IMG/VR virus record: IMGVR_UViG_3300037502_001542
Span: 1-27,883 of that record
Strand: one strand, 5' to 3'
Length of the DNA: 27,883 nt
Source: a virus
In this document: positions 16,348 through 22,709 of the stretch, piece after piece
Numbering within the stretch: position 1 is the stretch's first letter
Layout of the letters: every line of letters starts with the position of its first letter
The notes under the pieces: generated by a model
The model's input: only the letters and a program-made list of their open reading frames with translations
The model's database searches: none
What the model was told of the DNA's origin: nothing
Program-made: the position numbers and the translations under genes

Positions 16348-16700
16348 TAGTGTCTCCTCTTACCGCTGTAAGAAATTTTACTAATATCTATACTGCCTGA
16401 AGTTACTTCTATTCTAACTCTTAAAAAGCTAGAACCTGTTCCTGCAATATCCCAAAAGTGATTACCACTTGCATCAGTAATTAATTGATCACTATCAGCA
16501 ACATCAAACCAAGTTTGGTTATCTGGAGATACTTGAAGAAACAAAGTCATGTTTACTGAGGCACCATTTTCATAAGAAAACAATACTCCAAACTCTGCTT
16601 CTCTATTATCAATATCTATTGAAGGACTTTCAAAGTTGGTATTTATTGTTTCTGGTCCAACTAATATATTCTTTTTTAAAAATGCGTCTAATACTGACAT
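16347..16700 (-). CDS. Small beta-rich virion protein, 117 aa, unknown
   Basis: After a short hydrophobic start (MSVLDAFLKKNILVGPETI) the product is beta-rich: FGVLFSYENGASVNMTLFLQVS, DNQTWFDVADSDQLIT, HFWDIAGTGSSFLRVRIEV. This jelly-roll-like pattern occurs in small phage structural or fibre-associated proteins. It starts directly after the small membrane protein gene and overlaps the next gene by one base. Function is unassigned. Confidence 0.72.
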   Translation of the reverse strand: MSVLDAFLKKNILVGPETINTNFESPSIDIDNREAEFGVLFSYENGASVNMTLFLQVSPDNQTWFDVADSDQLITDASGNHFWDIAGTGSSFLRVRIEVTSGSIDISKISYSGKRRH

Positions 16701-16982
16701 TTATTTGTTCCCCTTTTTCTCACTTATGGTTACCTTCCCTTTATTGGAAGCTATTCTATGTCCGAATGCCAATCCATAGCAAAGAGCTGCCCACTGAAAT
16801 GCTCCCTCTTTATCTACCTTAATATAGGGATGTAATTGCTCTATAAGGCTCATTACGACGAAGAAAGTACTAGCCACTACTAATGTGGTAGATAACGATG
16901 GTTCGCCTTTATAACGAACATATGGAATTAAAATTCCTTGCTCGTTACACCATGTTATAAACTCTTTAAGTTTCTCTTTCAT
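16701..16982 (-). CDS. Small membrane protein, holin candidate
   Basis: The 93-aa protein has a charged N-terminus. One clear membrane segment (about residues 30-45, LSTTLVVASTFFVVMSLIEQL) and a second, weaker one (about 61-77, AFQWAALCYGLAFGHRIA) are followed by a Lys-rich tail (SNKGKVTISEKKGNK). Two spans plus a basic tail in under 100 residues is the usual shape of a class II holin, which would open the host membrane for lysis. No endolysin is adjacent, and the neighbours are fibre genes. The holin call is therefore inference; any small phage membrane protein would fit. Confidence 0.6.
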   Translation of the reverse strand: MKEKLKEFITWCNEQGILIPYVRYKGEPSLSTTLVVASTFFVVMSLIEQLHPYIKVDKEGAFQWAALCYGLAFGHRIASNKGKVTISEKKGNK

Positions 16983-16986
16983 CTAT

Positions 16987-17496
16987 CTACTTTTTGAAGA
17001 ATTGTATCCACTCTTCAAACGTCATTACTTTATATATTTCAACACTGTTATCGTTATAGTGTTTAGGGAGATCTCTTAAGTACTGTCTATATTCCCTATA
17101 CATTTGTCTATTTTTACTAGACAATTGAGAGTCAGCTAACTGTGTCCAATCTGTCTCTTTTAGTACTTTCTCTCTATCTTCTCTTAAAGCTTCCCACATT
17201 AACTGTGTACGCTTTAGTCCTAAGTTATCTTCTATAAAGTGAAACAAAGGTTTAATCTTATAGTACTTTATCTCAACTTCTTCTTTCTTGCTGTTTAACT
17301 TAGTCTCTGTCTTTTCTTCTATAACAAGTTTCTTATATTCAGGAGTAAGGAATCTTTCTGCAATCCAACTTTCTTTCTTATCCCAAGCATCAAATTTACA
17401 ATGATAGTCTCGGTATAATTTTGCAGTTTCCTTATCTTCAAACTCTATTGTAGTAATTTCTCCTGTCTTTATTTCTTTTATCTTAATCCAGTACAT
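16987..17496 (-). CDS. Tail fibre assembly chaperone-type protein, 169 aa
   Basis: Near residues 120-150 the sequence ETDWTQLADSQLSSKNRQM continues into YREYRQYLRDLPKHY. This is the hallmark 'TDWTQL-DS-L-------YR-YRQ-LRD-P' signature of phage tail (fibre) assembly chaperones. The preceding 110 residues are charged and probably helical. Such chaperones help fibre trimers fold or attach and are usually encoded right after a fibre gene, as here (1048-aa fibre, then 134-aa protein, then this gene). The C-terminus (KVMTFEEWIQFFKK) is short and amphipathic. Confidence 0.8.
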   Translation of the reverse strand: MYWIKIKEIKTGEITTIEFEDKETAKLYRDYHCKFDAWDKKESWIAERFLTPEYKKLVIEEKTETKLNSKKEEVEIKYYKIKPLFHFIEDNLGLKRTQLMWEALREDREKVLKETDWTQLADSQLSSKNRQMYREYRQYLRDLPKHYNDNSVEIYKVMTFEEWIQFFKK

Positions 17497-17500
17497 ATCC

Positions 17501-17905
17501 TTATAATAGTAATCTAGCTGCAGCTCTTTGGTCTTTAATTTCTTGAGGATAGTCTACTCCAGTATCTGCTTTTCTTATCACCATCCAGTCTGTATCTGCA
17601 AGTAATTTTCTAGCAGCAGCTTGTGCAGCTTCTGTAGCAACTTGAGCACTTATATCTACAATCTCTGAAGTAAACTGTGCTCTAAGTCTTACCTTAGTTT
17701 GCTGCATTACTCCTTCAATTTCTTCCTCTATTACTTCAAGAACATCTTCTTGAGCATATTCAGATTCAATTGGAACTTCTCTTTCAGGTAATCTGTGAGG
17801 CTTACCGATTTGAGAGTTAAGCCATGATTGTGCTTCTTGTTGTGTAGAGAATGAAGCTGACCATGATAAGTTTTGAGATGAGTTTGCGATGTTAACTTTA
17901 AACAT
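17501..17905 (-). CDS. Fibre-associated protein with chaperone-like C-terminus, 134 aa
   Basis: The N-terminus (MFKVNIANSSQNLSWSASFSTQQEAQSWLNSQIGKPHRLPERE) is followed by an acidic helix (DVLEVIEEEIEGV). The C-terminal segment TDWMVIRKADTGVDYPQEIK continues DQRAAARLLL. It has the TDW-x-V-I-R-K-x-E/D-T-G---P-EI---R-AAR pattern found in small proteins next to fibres. It lies immediately after the 1048-aa fibre and before the 169-aa chaperone-type gene, so the two may act together on that fibre. Confidence 0.72.
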   Translation of the reverse strand: MFKVNIANSSQNLSWSASFSTQQEAQSWLNSQIGKPHRLPEREVPIESEYAQEDVLEVIEEEIEGVMQQTKVRLRAQFTSEIVDISAQVATEAAQAAARKLLADTDWMVIRKADTGVDYPQEIKDQRAAARLLL

Positions 17906-17906
17906 A

Positions 17907-20900
17907 TTAAGATACCTTTGTTATTGTCATTGTATTAAATGTTCCAGCAGTATCTAACCCTATTGCAACACCTGAAATTTGATAACCAACAACTCTAATA
18001 GTTTCACCTTGTAGTAAATCAAAACAATGAGAACCTGACATACCTATTACTAATGCTGCACCAGATGTTGCGTGAATAGAACTATAAACAACATTTTGAG
18101 CCACTGTACCTTTCTGCATAATAAGCCCAAAAGGCTCTGCTGCCGCCCAACCTGTATAACTAGATAAGGTTATAGTTGATGTTAGCAAGTATTTACCCGA
18201 CATTGGTGCTGTAAAATTTCCAGTACTTGTGTTATAAGCAGAATGACTATCATAAGTCCTATCTTCGAAAAGAATTACTGTTCCTGAACCACCATTTGCA
18301 ATTGTTTGACCTGCATTTGTACTATAACTACACCCCACAAACTCTGTAGGTGCTATGATGGCAGGATTATTAACTTTGAAAACAGTAAACCAGTTATCAG
18401 ATGCACCACCATTTAAAGTTGCAGCGACAGAAGATACGCCTCTAATATCTATTGTATCACCTTTGTTTGCGTAGAAGCATGAAGAAATTTCCATTCTAAA
18501 AGAAATAGAACTGCCATTCCCATATTTAGCATCAGCAGCCATTTCAGTTGTATTTTTATAAATATAAATTTGAATAGATTGTGCTGTTGTTAGTGTTATT
18601 GCATTAGGTCTGAATCCTGCATTAACAAAGTAAAAACCGCTTTCTGGACAAGTGAATTTACCTGTGGATGTACTATAGTTCCCAGTCGAGTCGTGTTCTA
18701 TTGTGGTGAAACCTATTACTGCACTTCCACTAAATACTGTAGTTGATGCAGTTGCTCTCATAGAAACAGCAGCACTCGTACTTATCTCACTCGCACTTAC
18801 ACCAGTTGACCAGCCTTGGATTGGTAGATTTGAAATTTTAATTTTAACTGTATCTGTAGCACCAAAAGTAATTGGATTAGCTTGTGTCACGTTTGAAATT
18901 GTTTTGTCACCATCATCAATGTTAATAGCTACGTTTGTTGTGCTGTTGTTAAAAGTTACAACACCTGAATAACTATCAACCCCTGCATCTCTAACAATTA
19001 CGTTTCCTAAAACAGGAGCAGCAATATTGCTAGAGTTTAATTTTGATGTGTCTATTGCTAACCCTGAAGGCAAATTAATGTTTAAATTCGCTGAAGTTGG
19101 AGCCCCTGATAATTCAATGTCAATGTCTAAGTCTAAGCTATCCCCTACTCTTCTCATTTTTCCAGTATATGTAGTATTGGTTACCCATGTCCCTGTAGGA
19201 GTCCATGATTGCCAATCACTTACAAAAGTTCCTGCGTTGCCTTGAGCTATTGGACCAACTTTTACATTATCTATTTTTAAATCCCAAGCAAGAGCAGAAT
19301 CTGTAGCTATATGTATAATGAATCTATAAGAAGTAGAGTTACTATTAGCTTGAAAATATCCTCTATATGTAGCTTGTCCACTATTTGCAAGAATGTCTCT
19401 TTGACTTGGTTCGATTAATCTAGCATTTGTTACATCGTATATGTACGCTCTAGCATGACCATCGGCATAGTTAGCAGTTACTGTATAATCAAACACAATT
19501 TCCTGCATTTTACCTTGGTCTGCATTGTCGATAGAGAAGTCATATGAAATACCTTCTCCTCTTTCATTACTAGCAGGTTTAGCTAATAATCCTGAAGCAG
19601 TATCTCTAAGTGGAGAAGACGTTGACCTAGTAAAAGTTATTGTAGCTCCAACACCTGTACCATCAACAGGAGTTTGTTGTACTGCATCTAAGTATGTACT
19701 CCAGCCTGTTGTATTTACTTCAAATCCTGGATTATCGATGTAGTTAATACCACCGCCAGAACCACTACCTACTTCAAGTAAGCTAGTACCATCATCGTAA
19801 TACAACTTCTTAGCGTCTGTTGCATAATAAACAGAAGCTTCTTCTTTTGTAAGAGCATTAATGTTTGCGAATGTGTCTTTAGATACTACGATTTTGCTTG
19901 TATTGCTTGCAGTACCTAAGTTAATATCTCCACCATTTATAGCAGGAGAAGTTAATGTTTTATTCGTTAAAGTCTGCGAATCAGTTGTGCCGACTACAGA
20001 ACCTGTAACGCCATGTACTCCAGAAGACGCACTTGTATGGGTTGTTAAATCTGTTGAACTTGCTTTAGCATTTAATTGAGTTTGAATATCACTTGTAACA
20101 TTTGCTAAATATTGGAACTCTGTATTATTTACAGATCCATCAGCAATGTTTGTAGCATCAATTGCTCCAGCATCTAACTTACTTTCAACTTCAGTTTCTA
20201 ACGCCTGTAGAGCTTGTTTAATTGTTTGGTTATCAGGAATTGTAGTACCTGTGAATGTTCCTAAGTTTGTTGCGTTTTCTGCAACACCTGAAAGAGTTAT
20301 AAGATCATTTGCATTTTGATCAACTTCTTCATGTGCTGTTTCTAAAGATTGTAATGCACTTTTTACTGTAGAGCTATCAGGAATAGTATTTCCTGTAAAT
20401 GTCCCTAAGTTTGTAGCATTTTCTGCTACTCCAGATAAAGTTATTAAATCATCAACATTTGCATCTATTTCAGATACAACAGAAGAAGCTGCTTTAGTTT
20501 CTACTGCAGTTTCTAAGGCTTGTAGAGCTTGTTTATTAGTTTGATTGTCTGGTATTGTAGAACCAGTAAAAGATCCCAAATTTACAGCATCTAAAGCTAC
20601 ACCAGAAAGTGTTACTAAATTATCTACATTTCCATCAACTTCGTCAATAGCTCCTTGTACTGTTGTTGCTAATAATCCTGAGCTTACATTGTTATATGAA
20701 ATTTCACTAGCTTCATTTACTCCAGCAACTGCATTATCAACATAAGTCTTAACAGCTAAAGCTGAAGGAAGCTGGGTATCAGAAGCTCCAGATAAAGAAG
20801 TGGAAGTGTTTAATACTCCAGACTTTAAGTTATCAGTCTCAATATTTGAGACAGTGTTATTATCTACATCAATTGTTTTTGAAGTTAGAGTTTCTGATTG

Positions 20901-21053
20901 ATCGGCACTTACGATTTTACGTTCAGCACCATCAAGATATACTTTTAACTTATCATCGGCACTATCAACTCTTACTTCACCTTCGATTGCTGCTGCGGTA
21001 GTTGTTGGGCGTAAAATCACACCCTTATCAAATTTTTTTGAAATCTTAGCCAT
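17907..21053 (-). CDS. Large tail fibre, 1048 aa, with CBM-like and two C1q-like domains
   Basis: Residues 1-45 (MAKISKKFDKGVILRPTTT...VRVDSADDKLKVYLDGAERKIV) look like a fibre attachment region. Three repeats of about 43 residues follow (142-184, 199-241, 247-289; core LITLSGVAENATNLGTFTG), then more shaft motifs to about residue 430. Residues about 435-600 resemble a CBM4/9-type jelly roll: INYIDNPGFEVNTTGWSTY at the start and AWDLKIDNVKVGP at the end. Residues about 605-745 are another beta domain (WQSWTPTGTW). Two C1q-like domains follow, about 765-893 (NYSTSTGKFTCPESGFYFVNA) and 905-1046 (AYNTSTGNFTAPMSGKYLLTS). C1q folds trimerise and bind ligands, so the tip probably contacts the receptor. 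Confidence 0.85.
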   Translation of the reverse strand: MAKISKKFDKGVILRPTTTAAAIEGEVRVDSADDKLKVYLDGAERKIVSADQSETLTSKTIDVDNNTVSNIETDNLKSGVLNTSTSLSGASDTQLPSALAVKTYVDNAVAGVNEASEISYNNVSSGLLATTVQGAIDEVDGNVDNLVTLSGVALDAVNLGSFTGSTIPDNQTNKQALQALETAVETKAASSVVSEIDANVDDLITLSGVAENATNLGTFTGNTIPDSSTVKSALQSLETAHEEVDQNANDLITLSGVAENATNLGTFTGTTIPDNQTIKQALQALETEVESKLDAGAIDATNIADGSVNNTEFQYLANVTSDIQTQLNAKASSTDLTTHTSASSGVHGVTGSVVGTTDSQTLTNKTLTSPAINGGDINLGTASNTSKIVVSKDTFANINALTKEEASVYYATDAKKLYYDDGTSLLEVGSGSGGGINYIDNPGFEVNTTGWSTYLDAVQQTPVDGTGVGATITFTRSTSSPLRDTASGLLAKPASNERGEGISYDFSIDNADQGKMQEIVFDYTVTANYADGHARAYIYDVTNARLIEPSQRDILANSGQATYRGYFQANSNSTSYRFIIHIATDSALAWDLKIDNVKVGPIAQGNAGTFVSDWQSWTPTGTWVTNTTYTGKMRRVGDSLDLDIDIELSGAPTSANLNINLPSGLAIDTSKLNSSNIAAPVLGNVIVRDAGVDSYSGVVTFNNSTTNVAINIDDGDKTISNVTQANPITFGATDTVKIKISNLPIQGWSTGVSASEISTSAAVSMRATASTTVFSGSAVIGFTTIEHDSTGNYSTSTGKFTCPESGFYFVNAGFRPNAITLTTAQSIQIYIYKNTTEMAADAKYGNGSSISFRMEISSCFYANKGDTIDIRGVSSVAATLNGGASDNWFTVFKVNNPAIIAPTEFVGCSYSTNAGQTIANGGSGTVILFEDRTYDSHSAYNTSTGNFTAPMSGKYLLTSTITLSSYTGWAAAEPFGLIMQKGTVAQNVVYSSIHATSGAALVIGMSGSHCFDLLQGETIRVVGYQISGVAIGLDTAGTFNTMTITKVS
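20187..20630. repeat. Threefold internal repeat in the 1048-aa fibre gene
   Basis: Three in-frame units encode a 43-residue motif (NVDDLITLSGVAENATNLG..., ending ALQALETEVE). They are offset by 57 and then 48 codons. Copies 2 and 3 are closer to each other than to copy 1. They likely form shaft segments. Confidence 0.8.
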
Positions 21054-21064
21054 GTATATCTCCG

Positions 21065-21529
21065 TTAGTCAGCTATAATAGCTTTACCTTTAAATTTAAT
21101 TACTATACTATCTGTATTTGCTTTATTACTTGCGTCATATGTAAATTGACCTGTGTTGTCAATATCTATACTAACACCTGTGTCATTACCACTAGACTCT
21201 ACACTGATACTGAATGTAGTACCATTATATGAGCCTAGAGCAACAAAAGCTTCTGCTTCTGTAGGAGTTGCATCTAAATATGTTCTTACTATAAGACCTT
21301 CAACAAGAACCTGTTGAACTACTGATGTATCAAAAGTTAATCCGCTTATATTACCAGAGCTTCCATTTGTTAAAAGAGCCTCTGTTAAGAGTATGTCTTC
21401 TGGACCTTGAACTGTGGCTAGAGCATCAGCAATTGCTTCTAGGTATGCTGTCGTTTCTTCACCCCATCCGCTATCCCCTTGTTCAGGGATTTCAAATGTT
21501 TGGTTACCTATCTGGAGGAGTTTTGCCAT
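21065..21529 (-). CDS. Virion protein, 154 aa, with marine-phage N-terminal motif
   Basis: The N-terminus (MAKLLQIGNQTFEIPEQGDSGWGEETTAYLEAIADALATVQGPEDI) is a segment I recall at the start of many fibre or structural proteins from aquatic phages; this was not searched. The remaining 100 residues form a beta sandwich-like domain ending DSIVIKFKGKAIIAD. It is the first gene after the capsid terminator, preceded by promoter-like element 3 and an AGGA ribosome site, and it leads the fibre block. A short fibre or fibre-anchor role is inferred. Confidence 0.78.
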   Translation of the reverse strand: MAKLLQIGNQTFEIPEQGDSGWGEETTAYLEAIADALATVQGPEDILLTEALLTNGSSGNISGLTFDTSVVQQVLVEGLIVRTYLDATPTEAEAFVALGSYNGTTFSISVESSGNDTGVSIDIDNTGQFTYDASNKANTDSIVIKFKGKAIIAD

Positions 21530-21552
21530 TTTCGTATCCTAATAAATTACTA

Positions 21553-21569
21553 CTAATAGTAGTTGTTAA
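21553..21569 (-). promoter_or_regulatory. Phage promoter-like element 3
   Basis: The minus strand reads TTAACAACTACTATTAG, then TAGT. It shares TTAACAACTACT with the other three copies but diverges where they have TATAG. ACTAC and GTAGT form an inverted repeat around TATTA. It sits between the capsid terminator and the 154-aa gene. Confidence 0.55.
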
Positions 21570-21585
21570 AATAACCCCTATAAAT

Positions 21586-21612
21586 AAAAAAGCCCCTGCA
21601 TTGCACAGGGGC
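21586..21612 (-). terminator. Strong Rho-independent terminator after the capsid gene
   Basis: On the minus strand a GC-rich 7-bp stem (GCCCCTG / CAGGGGC) with a 7-nt loop is followed directly by TTTTTTA. It lies 23 nt past the capsid stop. This is the clearest terminator in the window and would end the capsid transcript before the fibre block. Confidence 0.9.
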
Positions 21613-21635
21613 GTGAGGCGTATAGACTAAAAGAA

Positions 21636-22709
21636 TTAGTCTTTGATGTATCTTAGGATAGTGATTGCAGATGGTCTAGTAGTGAAAAGAGCTTGATCTG
21701 AATAACATCTCATTTCATAACCATTAGCATTTTCAAGAAGCTTAAAGAACTCGCCTTCGTATCCTGGTGGATCAAAAGTTACGTCTGTAGAACCAATTCT
21801 TACTAGATCTTTTTCACTGAACGCATAAGCGTATCCAGCTTTGATGTAAGAAGAAGCTACAATTTTGATCATACCATTTTGGCTGTAGAACTTTAATACT
21901 TTAGAACCTTCTTCTAACTGAGCAGAAGAATAAGAACTATCAATAGATCTCTTAGAAGCTAAATCAGAAAGTAAGTTACTCCAGCTTCTATTAGAAACCA
22001 TAAGAGTAATTTCTTCTTCAGCAAGACCTTTGTCTAACATAGGAGCAATTGCTTTTTCAGCAGCTTCAAATGTAAGAACCGCAGGGTTAGCAGAATCAGC
22101 ACCAACATTGATAATGTTACCTTGGAATAAAGGCTCATTAGAGTTATTAATTCCAAAAAGTGATGATTTAGTTTCAGCAATAGCGTGTAATCCTAATTGC
22201 TCTTTGTATTCTGGAGTTACACCAGCTACAACAGCACCGTGGAAAAATACTCTGTCTGTAGCGATAACGCCAGCAGCAGTTAAGTCTGTGTCTGTTACTA
22301 ATCTTTTGTTTTCAATATCAACAGATACGATTTTAACTGTATCTCTTAAAGTAGAAAGAGTAGCATCAAAAATATCAATTTCGTGACCAGTAGTACCTAA
22401 CCAAATTCCTGCTGCCCATTCAGAATCTTCGACATTCAATTGAACATTTCCTGCACCAGAAACAGATTTAACAATAGCTAAACCTTTCTGACCGTACAAC
22501 ATAGAACACTCAAGTCTGTGGTTAATAGACTTAAGCATATTTCCAACTAATAATTTAGTTCCTCTTTCAAAAGCATTTTTAGAAGAAACTGCTCTAGAAG
22601 CTGCGCCAACTGAAATTGCAGATCTAAGAACCATTTCATAACCTTTGATAGAAGCGTTCTTCATAGGGAAAGAAACGATCTGGTTTAGTTCGAAAGCTTC
22701 GCCTTCTGA
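21636..22709 (-). CDS. Major capsid protein, exon 5 (residues 70-426)
   Basis: This exon holds 84% of the capsid protein. It begins SEGEAFELNQIVSFPMKNASIKGYEMVLRSAISVGAASRA. The continuation (LVGNMLKSINHRLECSMLYGQKGLA) is the long-helix region of the family. The C-terminal part includes PEYKEQLGLHAI, the P-domain-like segment around TFEAAEKAIAPMLDKGLAEEEI, and the ending YEMRCYSDQALFTTRPSAITILRYIKD. The TTG at 22712, which could be taken as a start, overlaps the last base of intron 4 and has no good ribosome site. The segment is therefore an exon, not an independent gene. Confidence 0.93.
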   Translation of the reverse strand, partial: SEGEAFELNQIVSFPMKNASIKGYEMVLRSAISVGAASRAVSSKNAFERGTKLLVGNMLKSINHRLECSMLYGQKGLAIVKSVSGAGNVQLNVEDSEWAAGIWLGTTGHEIDIFDATLSTLRDTVKIVSVDIENKRLVTDTDLTAAGVIATDRVFFHGAVVAGVTPEYKEQLGLHAIAETKSSLFGINNSNEPLFQGNIINVGADSANPAVLTFEAAEKAIAPMLDKGLAEEEITLMVSNRSWSNLLSDLASKRSIDSSYSSAQLEEGSKVLKFYSQNGMIKIVASSYIKAGYAYAFSEKDLVRIGSTDVTFDPPGYEGEFFKLLENANGYEMRCYSDQALFTTRPSAITILRYIKD

